Assembly (NCBI GenBank): GCA_039654915.1
Contig: CM077597.1
Location: forward strand, 55,456,001 to 55,520,000
Source of the DNA: Aquilaria yunnanensis
Taxonomy: Eukaryota > Streptophyta > Magnoliopsida > Malvales > Thymelaeaceae
Direction: 5' to 3'
DNA: 64,000 nt
Shown here: positions 10,901 to 25,800 of the stretch, piece by piece
Layout: every line of letters starts with the position of its first letter
Numbering within the stretch: position 1 is the stretch's first letter
Made by a program: the position numbers and the translations under genes
Notes under the pieces: generated by a model
Seen by the model: only the letters and a program-made list of their open reading frames with translations
What the model was told of the DNA's origin: nothing
Databases searched by the model: none

Positions 10901-13879
10901 CGTAGCGGTCTTTTTCCCCTTCATCGTGAGTGCTACACGTCACGAAAGAACCGTGGGGCCGATAAAGTGGGACATTTTAATCCAGCAACTAGTCAGAAAA
11001 CTTGGTAGAAATTTTGAAACATAATTTTGAGCCCCGGTTATCTCCGACGAACAGAGAAACCAGAAGCAAAACCGACCCGCAAAAGAAAATAACGGGTGCA
11101 ACATGAGGGCTTCCCGGCACGTCACCGATGCCAGTACTACTCTCGCCCAAGCACGCTTAACTGCGGAGTTCTGATGGGATCCGGTGCATTAGTGCTGGTA
11201 TGATCGCATCCGTCAACTAACGCCGCTTATTTTCCATTATCCGTACCGGTCTTTTTCCCCTTCATCGTGAGTGCTACACGTCACGAAAGAACCGTGGGGC
11301 CGATAAAGTGGGACATTTTAATCCAGCAACTAGACCCGAAAAAGAAAATAGGGGATGCAACACGAGGACTTCCTGGCACGTCACCGATGCCAGTACTACT
11401 CTCGCCCAAGCACGCTTAACTGCGGAGTTCTGATGGGATCCGGTGCATTAGTGCTGGTATGATCGCATCCGGCAACCAACGCCGCTTATTTTCCATTATC
11501 CATACCGGTCTTTTTCCTTTCATCGTGAGTGCTACACGTCACGAACGAACCGTGGGGCCAATAAAGTAGGAAATTTAAATCCAGCAACTAGACCCGAAAA
11601 AGAAAATAGGGGATGCAACACGAGGACTTCCCGGCACATCACCGATGCCAGTACTACTCTCGCCCAAGCACGCTTGACTGCGGAGTTCTGATGGGATCCG
11701 GTGCGTTAGTGCTGGTATGATCGCATCCGGCAACCAACGCCGCTTATTTTCCATTATCCGTAACGGTCTTTTTCCCTTTCATCGTGAGTGCTACACGTCA
11801 CGAAAGAACCGTGGGGCGGATAAAGTGGGACATTTTAATCCAGCAACTAGTCAGACAACTTGGTAGAAATTCTGAAACATAATTTTGAGCCCCGGTTATC
11901 TCACACAAACAGAGAAACCAGAAGCAAAACCGACCCGAAAAAGAAAATAACGGGTGCAACATGAAGACTTCCCGGCACGTCACCGATGCCAGTACTACTC
12001 TCGCCCAAGCACGCTTAACTGCGGAGTTCTGATTGGATCCGGTTCATTAGTGCTGGTATGATCGCATCCGGCAACCAACGCCGCTTATTTTCCATTACCA
12101 ATACCGGTCTTTTTCCGTTCATCGTGAGTGCTACGCGTCACGAACGAACCGTGGGGCCGATAAAGTAGGAAATTTTAATCCAGCAACTAGACCCGAAAAA
12201 GAAAATAGGGGATGCAACACGAGGACTTCCCGGCACGTCACCGATGCCAGTACTACTCTCGCCCAAGCACGCTTGACTGCGGAGTTCTGATGGGATCCGG
12301 TGCATTAGTGCTGGTATGATCGCATCCGTCAACCAACGCCGCTTATTTTCCATTATCCGTAGCGGTCTTTTTCCCCTTCATCGTGAGTGCTACACGTCAC
12401 GAAAGAACCGTGGGGCCGATAAAGTGGGACATTTTAATCCAGCAACTAGACCCGAAAAAGAAAATAGGGGATGCAACACGAGGACTTCCCAGCACGTCAC
12501 CGATGCCAGTACTACTCTCGCCCAAGCACGCTTCACTGCGGAGTTCTGATGGGATCCGGTGCATTATTGCTGGTATGATCGCATCCGTCAACCAACGCCG
12601 CTTATTTTCCATTATCCGTACCGGTCTTTTTCCCCTTCATCGTGAGTGCTACACGTCACGAAAGAACCGTGGGGCCGATAAAGTGAGACATTTTAATCCA
12701 GCAACTAGTCAGAAAACTTGGTAGAAATTCTGAAACATAATTTTGAGCCCCGGTTATCTCCCACAAACAGAGAAACCAGAAGCAAAACCGACCCGAAAAA
12801 GAAAATAACGGGTGCAACATGAGGACTTCCCGGCACGTCACCGATGCCAGCACTACTCTCGCCCAAGCACGCTTAACTGCGGAGTTCTGATGGGATCCGG
12901 TGCATTAGTGCTGGTATGATCGCATCCGGCAACCAACGCCGCTTATTTTCCATTATCCATACCGGTCTTTTTCCCTTTCATCGTGAGTGCTACACGTCAC
13001 GAAAGAACCGTGGGGCCGATAAAGTGGGACATTTTAATCCAGCAACTAGTCATAAAACTTGGTAGAAATTCTGAAACATAATTTTGAGCCCCGGTTATCT
13101 CCCACGAAAAGAGAAACCAGAAGCAAAACCGACCCGCAAAAGAAAATAACGGGTGCAACATGAGGACTTCCCGGCACGTCACCGATGCCAGTACTACTCT
13201 CGCCCAGGCACGCTTAACTGCGGAGTTCTGATGGGATCCGGTGCATTAGTGCTGGTATGATCGCATCCGGCAACCAGCGCCGCTTATTTTCCATTATCCA
13301 TACCGGTCTTTTTCCTTTCATCGTGAGTGCTACACGTCACGAACGAACCGTGGGGCCGATAAATTAGGAAATTTTAGTCCAGCAACTAGACCCGAAAAAG
13401 AAAATAGGGGATGCAACACGAGGACTTCCCGGCACATCACCGATGCCAGTACTACTCTCGCCCAAGCAAGCTTAACTGCGGAGTTCTGATGGGATCCGGT
13501 GCATTAGTGCTGGTATGATCGCATCCGTCAACCAACGCCGCTTATTTTCCATTACCCGTAGCGGTCTTTTTCCCCTTCATCGTGAGTGCTACACGTCACG
13601 AAAGAACCGTGGGGCCGATAAAGTGGGACATTTTAATCCAGCAACTAGTCAGAAAACTTGGTAGAAATTTTGAAACATAATTTTGAGCCCCGGTTATCTC
13701 CGACGAACAGAGAAACCAGAAGCAAAACCGACCCGCAAAAGAAAATAACGGGTGCAACATGAGGACTTCCCGGCACGTCACCGATGCCAGTACTACTCTC
13801 GCCCAAGCACGCTTAACTGCGGAGTTCTGATGGGATCCGGTGCATTAGTGCTGGTATGATCGCATCCGTCAACTAACGC
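7969..13879 (-). rRNA. 5S gene cluster, HOR with unit 2-3 duplication, then one full HOR (20 genes)
   Basis: Unit starts: 7969, 8228, 8486, 8827, 9085, 9426, 9684, 9943, 10284, 10625, 10883, then a regular HOR at 11224, 11483, 11741, 12082, 12340, 12599, 12940, 13281 and 13539. Units 2 and 3 occur twice in succession (8228-8826 and 8827-9425), a 599-bp tandem duplication inside the HOR. The second copy carries the private variants of HOR copy 2 (GCCAATACT near 9331, GCGTTACG near 9479), pointing to unequal exchange with that copy. In each unit the gene lies 132 to 13 bases before the next unit start, on the minus strand. Confidence 0.95.
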
Positions 13880-16800
13880 CGCTTATTTTCCATTATCCGT
13901 ACCGGTCTTTTTCCCCTTCATCGTGAGTGCTACACGTCACGAAAGAACCGTGGGGCCGATAAAGTGGGGCATTTTAATCCAGCAACTAGACCCGAAAAAG
14001 AAAATAGGGGATGCAACACGAGGACTTCCTGGCACGTCACCGATGCCAGTACTACTCTCGCCCAAGCACGCTTAACTGCGGAGTTCTGATGGGATCCGGT
14101 GCATTAGTGCTGGTATGATCGCATCCGGCAACCAACGCCGCTTATTTTCCATTATCCATACCGGTCTTTTTCCTTTCATCGTGAGTGCTACACGTCACGA
14201 ACGAACCGTGGGGCCGATAAAGTAGGAAATTTAAATCCAGCAACTAGACCCGAAAAAGAAAATAGGGGATGCAACACGAGGACTTCCCGGCACATCACCG
14301 ATGCCAGTACTACTCTCGCCCAAGCACGCTTGACTGCGGAGTTCTGATGGGATCCGGTGCGTTAGTGCTGGTATGATCGCATCCGGCAACCAACGCCGCT
14401 TATTTTCCATTATCCGTAACGGTCTTTTTCCCTTTCATCGTGAGTGCTACACGTCACGAAAGAACCGTGGGGCCGATAAAGTGGGACATTTTAATCCAGC
14501 AACTAGTCAGACAACTTGGTAGAAATTCTGAAACATAATTTTGAGCCCCGGTTATCTCACACAAACAGAGAAACCAGAAGCAAAACCGACCCGAAAAAGA
14601 AAATAACGGGTGCAACATGAAGACTTCCCGGCACGTCACCGATGCCAGTACTACTCTCGACCAAGCACGCTTAACTGCGGAGTTCTGATGGGATCCGGTT
14701 CATTAGTGCTGGTATGATCGCATCCGACAACCAACGCCGCTTATTTTCCATTATCCATACCGGTCTTTTTCCGTTCATCGTGAGTGCTACGCGTCACGAA
14801 CGAACCGTGGGGCCGATAAAGTAGGAAATTTTAATCCAGCAACTAGACCCGAAAAAGAAAATAGGGGATGCAACACGAGGACTTCCCGGCACGTCACCGA
14901 TGCCAGTACTACTCTCGCCCAAGCACGCTTGACTGCGGAGTTCTGATGGGATCCGGTGCATTAGTGCTGGTATGATCGCATCCATCAACCAACGCCGCTT
15001 ATTTTCCATTATCCGTAGCGGTCTTTTTCCCCTTCATCGTGAGTGCTACACGTCACGAAAGAACCGTGGGGCCGATAAAGTGGGACATTTTAATCCAGCA
15101 ACTAGACCCGAAAAAGAAAATAGGGGATGCAACACGAGGACTTCCTGGCACGTCACCGATGTCAGTACTACTCTCGCCCAAGCACGCTTAACTGCGGAGT
15201 TCTGATGGGATCCGGTGCATTAGTGCTGGTATGATCGCATCCGGCAACCAACGCCGCTTATTTTCCATTATCCATACCGGTCTTTTTCCTTTCATCGTGA
15301 GTGCTACACGTCACGAACGAACCGTGGGGCCGATAAAGTAGGAAATTTAAATCCAGCAACTAGACCCGAAAAAGAAAATAGGGGATGCAACACGAGGACT
15401 TCCCGGCACATCACCGATGCCAGTACTACTCTCGCCCAAGCACGCTTGACTGCGGAGTTCTGATGGGATCCGGTGCGTTAGTGCTGGTATGATCGCATCC
15501 GGCAACCAACGCCGCTTATTTTCCATTATCCGTAACGGTCTTTTTCCCTTTCATCGTGAGTGCTACACGTCACGAAAGAACCGTGGGGCCGATAAAGTGG
15601 GACATTTTAATCCAGCAACTAGTCAGACAACTTGGTAGAAATTCTGAAACATAATTTTGAGCCCCGGTTATCTCACACAAACAGAGAAACCAGAAGCAAA
15701 ACCGACCCGAAAAAGAAAATAACGGGTGCAACATGAAGACTTCCCGGCACGTCACCGATGCCAGTACTACTCTCGCCCAAGCACGCTTAACTGCGGAGTT
15801 CTGATGGGATCCGGTTCATTAGTGCTGGTATGATCGCATCCGGCAACCAACGCCGCTTATTTTCCATTATCCATACCGGTCTTTTTCCGTTCATCGTGAG
15901 TGCTACGCGTCACGAACGAACCGTGGGGCCGATAAAGTAGGAAATTTTAATCCAGCAACTAGACCCGAAAAAGAAAATAGGGGATGCAACACGAGGACTT
16001 CCCGGCACGTCACCGATGCCAGTACTACTCTCGCCCAAGCACGCTTGACTGCGGAGTTCTGATGGGATCCGGTGCATTAGTGCTGGTATGATCGCATCCG
16101 TCAACCAACGCCGCTTATTTTCCATTATCCGTAGCGGTCTTTTTCCCCTTCATCGTGAGTGCTACACGTCACGAAAGAACCGTGGGGCCGATAAAGTGGG
16201 ACATTTTAATCCAGCAACTAGACCCGAAAAAGAAAATAGGGGATGCAACACGAGGACTTCCCAGCACGTCACCGATGCCAGTACTACTCTCGCCCAAGCA
16301 CGCTTCACTGCGGAGTTCTGATGGGATCCGGTGCATTATTGCTGGTATGATCGCATCCGTCAACCAACGCCGCTTATTTTCCATTATCCGTACCGGTCTT
16401 TTTCCCCTTCATCGTGAGTGCTACACGTCACGAAAGAACCGTGGGGCCGATAAAGTGAGACATTTTAATCCAGCAACTAGTCAGAAAACTTGGTAGAAAT
16501 TCTGAAACATAATTTCGAGCCCCGGTTATCTCCCACAAACAGAGAAACCAGAAGCAAAACCGACCCGAAAAAGAAAATAACGGGTGCAACATGAGGACTT
16601 CCCGGCACGTCACCGATGCCAGCACTACTCTCGCCCAAGCACGCTTAACTGCGGAGTTCTGATGGGATCCGGTGCATTAGTGCTGGTATGATCGCATCCG
16701 GCAACCAACGCCGCTTATTTTCCATTATCCATACCGGTCTTTTTCCCTTTCATCGTGAGTGCTACACGTCACGAAAGAACCGTGGGGCCGATAAAGTGGG

Positions 16801-19800
16801 ACATTTTAATCCAGCAACTAGTCATAAAACTTGGTAGAAATTCTGAAACATAATTTTGAGCCCCGGTTATCTCCCACGAAAAGAGAAACCAGAAGCAAAA
16901 CCGACCCGCAAAAGAAAATAACGGGTGCAACATGAGGACTTCCCGGCACGTCACCGATGCCAGTACTACTCTCGCCCAGGCACGCTTAACTGCGGAGTTC
17001 TGATGGGATCCGGTGCATTAGTGCTGGTATGATCGCATCCGGCAACCAGCGCCGCTTATTTTCCATTATCCATACCGGTCTTTTTCCTTTCATCGTGAGT
17101 GCTACACGTCACGAACGAACCGTGGGGCCGATAAATTAGGAAATTTTAGTCCAGCAACTAGACCCGAAAAAGAAAATAGGGGATGCAACACGAGGACTTC
17201 CCGGCACATCACCGATGCCAGTACTACTCTCGCCCAAGCAAGCTTAACTGCGGAGTTCTGATGGGATCCGGTGCATTAGTGCTGGTATGATCGCATCCGT
17301 CAACCAACGCCGCTTATTTTCCATTACCCGTAGCGGTCTTTTTCCCCTTCATCGTGAGTGCTACACGTCACGAAAGAACCGTGGGGCCGATAAAGTGGGA
17401 CATTTTAATCCAGCAACTAGTCAGAAAACTTGGTAGAAATTTTGAAACATAATTTTGAGCCCCGGTTATCTCCGACGAACAGAGAAACCAGAAGCAAAAC
17501 CGACCCGCAAAAGAAAATAACGGGTGCAACATGAGGACTTCCCGGCACGTCACCGATGCCAGTACTACTCTCGCCCAAGCACGCTTAACTGCGGAGTTCT
17601 GATGGGATCCGGTGCATTAGTGCTGGTATGATCGCATCCGTCAACTAACGCCGCTTATTTTCCATTATCCGTACCGGTCTTTTTCCCCTTCATCGTGAGT
17701 GCTACACGTCACGAAAGAACCGTGGGGCCGATAAAGTGGGGCATTTTAATCCAGCAACTAGACCCGAAAAAGAAAATAGGGGATGCAACACGAGGACTTC
17801 CTGGCACGTCACCGATGCCAGTACTACTCTCGCCCAAGCACGCTTAACTGCGGAGTTCTGATGGGATCCGGTGCATTAGTGCTGGTATGATCGCATCCGG
17901 CAACCAACGCCGCTTATTTTCCATTATCCATACCGGTCTTTTTCCTTTCATCGTGAGTGCTACACGTCACGAACGAACCGTGGGGCCGATAAAGTAGGAA
18001 ATTTAAATCCAGCAACTAGACCCGAAAAAGAAAATAGGGGATGCAACACGAGGACTTCCCGGCACATCACCGATGCCAGTACTACTCTCGCCCAAGCACG
18101 CTTGACTGCGGAGTTCTGATGGGATCCGGTGCGTTAGTGCTGGTATGATCGCATCCGGCAACCAACGCCGCTTATTTTCCATTATCCGTAACGGTCTTTT
18201 TCCCTTTCATCGTGAGTGCTACACGTCACGAAAGAACCGTGGGGCCGATAAAGTGGGACATTTTAATCCAGCAACTAGTCAGACAACTTGGTAGAAATTC
18301 TGAAACATAATTTTGAGCCCCGGTTATCTCACACAAACAGAGAAACCAGAAGCAAAACCGACCCGAAAAAGAAAATAACGGGTGCAACATGAAGACTTCC
18401 CGGCACGTCACCGATGCCAGTACTACTCTCGACCAAGCACGCTTAACTGCGGAGTTCTGATGGGATCCGGTTCATTAGTGCTGGTATGATCGCATCCGAC
18501 AACCAACGCCGCTTATTTTCCATTATCCATACCGGTCTTTTTCCGTTCATCGTGAGTGCTACGCGTCACGAACGAACCGTGGGGCCGATAAAGTAGGAAA
18601 TTTTAATCCAGCAACTAGACCCGAAAAAGAAAATAGGGGATGCAACACGAGGACTTCCCGGCACGTCACCGATGCCAGTACTACTCTCGCCCAAGCACGC
18701 TTGACTGCGGAGTTCTGATGGGATCCGGTGCATTAGTGCTGGTATGATCGCATCCGTCAACCAACGCCGCTTATTTTCCATTATCCGTAGCGGTCTTTTT
18801 CCCCTTCATCGTGAGTGCTACACGTCACGAAAGAACCGTGGGGCCGATAAAGTGGGACATTTTAATCCAGCAACTAGACCCGAAAAAGAAAATAGGGGAT
18901 GCAACACGAGGACTTCCTGGCACGTCACCGATGTCAGTACTACTCTCGCCCAAGCACGCTTAACTGCGGAGTTCTGATGGGATCCGGTGCATTAGTGCTG
19001 GTATGATCGCATCCGGCAACCAACGCCGCTTATTTTCCATTATCCATACCGGTCTTTTTCCTTTCATCGTGAGTGCTACACGTCACGAACGAACCGTGGG
19101 GCCGATAAAGTAGGAAATTTAAATCCAGCAACTAGACCCGAAAAAGAAAATAGGGGATGCAACACGAGGACTTCCCGGCACATCACCGATGCCAGTACTA
19201 CTCTCGCCCAAGCACGCTTGACTGCGGAGTTCTGATGGGATCCGGTGCGTTAGTGCTGGTATGATCGCATCCGGCAACCAACGCCGCTTATTTTCCATTA
19301 TCCGTAACGGTCTTTTTCCCTTTCATCGTGAGTGCTACACGTCACGAAAGAACCGTGGGGCCGATAAAGTGGGACATTTTAATCCAGCAACTAGTCAGAC
19401 AACTTGGTAGAAATTCTGAAACATAATTTTGAGCCCCGGTTATCTCACACAAACAGAGAAACCAGAAGCAAAACCGACCCGAAAAAGAAAATAACGGGTG
19501 CAACATGAAGACTTCCCGGCACGTCACCGATGCCAGTACTACTCTCGACCAAGCACGCTTAACTGCGGAGTTCTGATGGGATCCGGTTCATTAGTGCTGG
19601 TATGATCGCATCCGACAACCAACGCCGCTTATTTTCCATTATCCATACCGGTCTTTTTCCGTTCATCGTGAGTGCTACGCGTCACGAACGAACCGTGGGG
19701 CCGATAAAGTAGGAAATTTTAATCCAGCAACTAGACCCGAAAAAGAAAATAGGGGATGCAACACGAGGACTTCCCGGCACGTCACCGATGCCAGTACTAC

Positions 19801-22800
19801 TCTCGCCCAAGCACGCTTGACTGCGGAGTTCTGATGGGATCCGGTGCATTAGTGCTGGTATGATCGCATCCGTCAACCAACGCCGCTTATTTTCCATTAT
19901 CCGTAGCGGTCTTTTTCCCCTTCATCGTGAGTGCTACACGTCACGAAAGAACCGTGGGGCCGATAAAGTGGGACATTTTAATCCAGCAACTAGACCCGAA
20001 AAAGAAAATAGGGGATGCAACACGAGGACTTCCTGGCACGTCACCGATGTCAGTACTACTCTCGCCCAAGCACGCTTAACTGCGGAGTTCTGATGGGATC
20101 CGGTGCATTAGTGCTGGTATGATCGCATCCGGCAACCAACGCCGCTTATTTTCCATTATCCATACCGGTCTTTTTCCTTTCATCGTGAGTGCTACACGTC
20201 ACGAACGAACCGTGGGGCCGATAAAGTAGGAAATTTAAATCCAGCAACTAGACCCGAAAAAGAAAATAGGGGATGCAACACGAGGACTTCCCGGCACATC
20301 ACCGATGCCAGTACTACTCTCGCCCAAGCACGCTTGACTGCGGAGTTCTGATGGGATCCGGTGCGTTAGTGCTGGTATGATCGCATCCGGCAACCAACGC
20401 CGCTTATTTTCCATTATCCGTAACGGTCTTTTTCCCTTTCATCGTGAGTGCTACACGTCACGAAAGAACCGTGGGGCCGATAAAGTGGGACATTTTAATC
20501 CAGCAACTAGTCAGACAACTTGGTAGAAATTCTGAAACATAATTTTGAGCCCCGGTTATCTCACACAAACAGAGAAACCAGAAGCAAAACCGACCCGAAA
20601 AAGAAAATAACGGGTGCAACATGAAGACTTCCCGGCACGTCACCGATGCCAGTACTACTCTCGCCCAAGCACGCTTAACTGCGGAGTTCTGATGGGATCC
20701 GGTTCATTAGTGCTGGTATGATCGCATCCGGCAACCAACGCCGCTTATTTTCCATTATCCATACCGGTCTTTTTCCGTTCATCGTGAGTGCTACGCGTCA
20801 CGAACGAACCGTGGGGCCGATAAAGTAGGAAATTTTAATCCAGCAACTAGACCCGAAAAAGAAAATAGGGGATGCAACACGAGGACTTCCCGGCACGTCA
20901 CCGATGCCAGTACTACTCTCGCCCAAGCACGCTTGACTGCGGAGTTCTGATGGGATCCGGTGCATTAGTGCTGGTATGATCGCATCCGTCAACCAACGCC
21001 GCTTATTTTCCATTATCCGTAGCGGTCTTTTTCCCCTTCATCGTGAGTGCTACACGTCACGAAAGAACCGTGGGGCCGATAAAGTGGGACATTTTAATCC
21101 AGCAACTAGACCCGAAAAAGAAAATAGGGGATGCAACACGAGGACTTCCCAGCACGTCACCGATGCCAGTACTACTCTCGCCCAAGCACGCTTCACTGCG
21201 GAGTTCTGATGGGATCCGGTGCATTATTGCTGGTATGATCGCATCCGTCAACCAACGCCGCTTATTTTCCATTATCCGTACCGGTCTTTTTCCCCTTCAT
21301 CGTGAGTGCTACACGTCACGAAAGAACCGTGGGGCCGATAAAGTCAGACATTTTAATCCAGCAACTAGTCAGAAAACTTGGTAGAAATTCTGAAACATAA
21401 TTTTGAGCCCCGGTTATCTCCCACAAACAGAGAAACCAGAAGCAAAACCGACCCGAAAAAGAAAATAACGGGTGCAACATGAGGACTTCCCGGCACGTCA
21501 CCGATGCCAGCACTACTCTCGCCCAAGCACGCTTAACTGCGGAGTTCTGATGGGATCCGGTGCATTAGTGCTGGTATGATCGCATCCGGCAACCAACGCC
21601 GCTTATTTTCCATTATCCATACCGGTCTTTTTCCCTTTCATCGTGAGTGCTACACGTCACGAAAGAACCGTGGGGCCGATAAAGTGGGACATTTTAATCC
21701 AGCAACTAGTCATAAAACTTGGTAGAAATTCTGAAACATAATTTTGAGCCCCGGTTATCTCCCACGAAAAGAGAAACCAGAAGCAAAACCGACCCGCAAA
21801 AGAAAATAACGGGTGCAACATGAGGACTTCCCGGCACGTCACCGATGCCAGTACTACTCTCGCCCAGGCACGCTTAACTGCGGAGTTCTGATGGGATCCG
21901 GTGCATTAGTGCTGGTATGATCGCATCCGGCAACCAGCGCCGCTTATTTTCCATTATCCATACCGGTCTTTTTCCTTTCATCGTGAGTGCTACACGTCAC
22001 GAACGAACCGTGGGGCCGATAAATTAGGAAATTTTAGTCCAGCAACTAGACCCGAAAAAGGAAATAGGGGATGCAACACGAGGACTTCCCGGCACATCAC
22101 CGATGCCAGTACTACTCTCGCCCAAGCAAGCTTAACTGCGGAGTTCTGATGGGATCCGGTGCATTAGTGCTGGTATGATCGCATCCGTCAACCAACGCCG
22201 CTTATTTTCCATTACCCGTAGCGGTCTTTTTCCCCTTCATCGTGAGTGCTACACGTCACGAAAGAACCGTGGGGCCGATAAAGTGGGACATTTTAATCCA
22301 GCAACTAGTCAGAAAACTTGGTAGAAATTTTGAAACATAATTTTGAGCCCCGGTTATCTCCGACGAACAGAGAAACCAGAAGCAAAACCGACCCGCAAAA
22401 GAAAATAACGGGTGCAACATGAGGACTTCCCGGCACGTCACCGATGCCAGTACTACTCTCGCCCAAGCACGCTTAACTGCGGAGTTCTGATGGGATCCGG
22501 TGCATTAGTGCTGGTATGATCGCATCCGTCAACTAACGCCGCTTATTTTCCATTATCCGTACCGGTCTTTTTCCCCTTCATCGTGAGTGCTACACGTCAC
22601 GAAAGAACCGTGGGGCCGATAAAGTGGGGCATTTTAATCCAGCAACTAGACCCGAAAAAGAAAATAGGGGATGCAACACGAGGACTTCCTGGCACGTCAC
22701 CGATGCCAGTACTACTCTCGCCCAAGCACGCTTAACTGCGGAGTTCTGATGGGATCCGGTGCATTAGTGCTGGTATGATCGCATCCGGCAACCAACGCCG

Positions 22801-25800
22801 CTTATTTTCCATTATCCATACCGGTCTTTTTCCTTTCATCGTGAGTGCTACACGTCACGAACGAACCGTGGGGCCGATAAAGTAGGAAATTTAAATCCAG
22901 CAACTAGACCCGAAAAAGAAAATAGGGGATGCAACACGAGGACTTCCCGGCACATCACCGATGCCAGTACTACTCTCGCCCAAGCACGCTTGACTGCGGA
23001 GTTCTGATGGGATCCGGTGCGTTAGTGCTGGTATGATCGCATCCGGCAACCAACGCCGCTTATTTTCCATTATCCGTAACGGTCTTTTTCCCTTTCATCG
23101 TGAGTGCTACACGTCACGAAAGAACCGTGGGGCCGATAAAGTGGGACATTTTAATCCAGCAACTAGTCAGACAACTTGGTAGAAATTCTGAAACATAATT
23201 TTGAGCCCCGGTTATCTCACACAAACAGAGAAACCAGAAGCAAAACCGACCCGAAAAAGAAAATAACGGGTGCAACATGAAGACTTCCCGGCACGTCACC
23301 GATGCCAGTACTACTCTCGACCAAGCACGCTTAACTGCGGAGTTCTGATGGGATCCGGTTCATTAGTGCTGGTATGATCGCATCCGACAACCAACGCCGC
23401 TTATTTTCCATTATCCATACCGGTCTTTTTCCGTTCATCGTGAGTGCTACGCGTCACGAACGAACCGTGGGGCCGATAAAGTAGGAAATTTTAATCCAGC
23501 AACTAGACCCGAAAAAGAAAATAGGGGATGCAACACGAGGACTTCCCGGCACGTCACCGATGCCAGTACTACTCTCGCCCAAGCACGCTTGACTGCGGAG
23601 TTCTGATGGGATCCGGTGCATTAGTGCTGGTATGATCGCATCCGTCAACCAACGCCGCTTATTTTCCATTATCCGTAGCGGTCTTTTTCCCCTTCATCGT
23701 GAGTGCTACACGTCACGAAAGAACCGTGGGGCCGATAAAGTGGGACATTTTAATCCAGCAACTAGACCCGAAAAAGAAAATAGGGGATGCAACAAGAGGA
23801 CTTCCCAGCACGTCACCGATGCCAGTACTACTCTCGCCCAAGCACGCTTCACTGCGGAGTTCTGATGGGATCCGGTGCATTATTGCTGGTATGATCGCAT
23901 CCGTCAACCAACGCCGCTTATTTTCCATTATCCGTACCGGTCTTTTTCCCCTTCATCGTGAGTGCTACACGTCACGAAAGAACCGTGGGGCCGATAAAGT
24001 GAGACATTTTAATCCAGCAACTAGTCAGAAAACTTGGTAGAAATTCTGAAACATAATTTTGAGCCCCGGTTATCTCCCACAAACAGAGAAACCAGAAGCA
24101 AAACCGACCCGAAAAAGAAAATAACGGGTGCAACATGAGGACTTCCCGGCACGTCACCGATGCCAGCACTACTCTCGCCCAAGCACGCTTGACTGCGGAG
24201 TTCTGATGGGATACGGTGCAATAGTGCTGGTATGATCGCATCCGTCAACTAACGCCGCTTATTTTCCATTATCCGTACCGGTCTTTTTCCCCTTCATCGT
24301 GAGTGCTACACGTCACGAAAGAACCGTGGGGCCGATAAAGTGGGACATTTTAATCCAGCAACTAGACCCGAAAAAGAAAATAGGGGATGCAACACGAGGA
24401 CTTCCTGGCACGTCACCGATGCCAGTACTACTCTCGCCCAAGCACGCTTAACTGCGGAGTTCTGATGGGATCCGGTGCATTAGTGCTGGTATGATCGCAT
24501 CCGGCAACCAACGCCGCTTAGTTTCCATTATCCATACCGGTCTTTTTCCTTTCATCGTGAGTGCTACACGTCACGAACGAACCGTGGGGCCGATAAAGTA
24601 GGAAATTTAAATCCAGCAACTAGACCCGAAAAAGAAAATAGGGGATGCAACACGAGGACTTCCCGGCACATCACCGATGCCAGTACTACTCTCGCCCAAG
24701 CACGCTTGACTGCGGAGTTCTGATGGGATCCGGTGCGTTAGTGCTGGTATGATCGCATCCGGCAACCAACGCCGCTTATTTTCCATTATCCGTAACGGTC
24801 TTTTTCCCTTTCATCGTGAGTGCTACACGTCACGAAAGAACCGTGGGGCCGATAAAGTGGGACATTTTAATCCAGCAACTAGTCAGACAACTTGGTAGAA
24901 ATTCTGAAACATAATTTTGAGCCCCGGTTATCTCACACAAACAGAGAAACCAGAAGCAAAACCGACCCGAAAAAGAAAATAACGGGTGCAACATGAAGAC
25001 TTCCCGGCACGTCACCGATGCCAGTACTACTCTCGCCCAAGCACGCTTAACTGCGGAGTTCTGATGGGATCCGGTTCATTAGTGCTGGTATGATCGCATC
25101 CGGCAACCAACGCCGCTTATTTTCCATTATCCATACCGGTCTTTTTCCGTTCATCGTGAGTGCTACGCGTGACGAACGAACCGTGGGGCCGATAAAGTAG
25201 GAAATTTTAATCCAGCAACTAGACCCGAAAAAGAAAATAGGGGATGCAACACGAGGACTTCCCGGCACGTCACCGATGCCAGTACTACTCTCGCCCAAGC
25301 ACGCTTGACTGCGGAGTTCTGATGGGATCCGGTGCATTAGTGCTGGTATGATCGCATCCGTCAACCAACGCCGCTTATTTTCCATTATCCGTAGCGGTCT
25401 TTTTCCCCTTCATCGTGAGCGCTACACGTCACGAAAGAACCGTGGGGCCGATAAAGTGGGACATTTTAATCCAGCAACTAGACCCGAAAAAGAAAATAGG
25501 GGATGCAACACGAGGACTTCCCAGCACGTCACCGATGCCAGTACTACTCTCGCCCAAGCACGCTTAACTGCGGAGTTCTGATGGGATCCGGTGCATTAGT
25601 GCTGGTATGATCGCATCCGTCAACCAACGCCGCTTATTTTCCATTATCCGTACCGGTCTTTTTCCCCTTCATCGTGAGTGCTACACGTCACGAAAGAACC
25701 GTGGGGCCGATAAAGTGAGACATTTTAATCCAGCAACTAGTCAGAAAACTTGGTAGAAATTCTGAAACATAATTTTGAGCCCCGGTTATCTCCCACAAAC

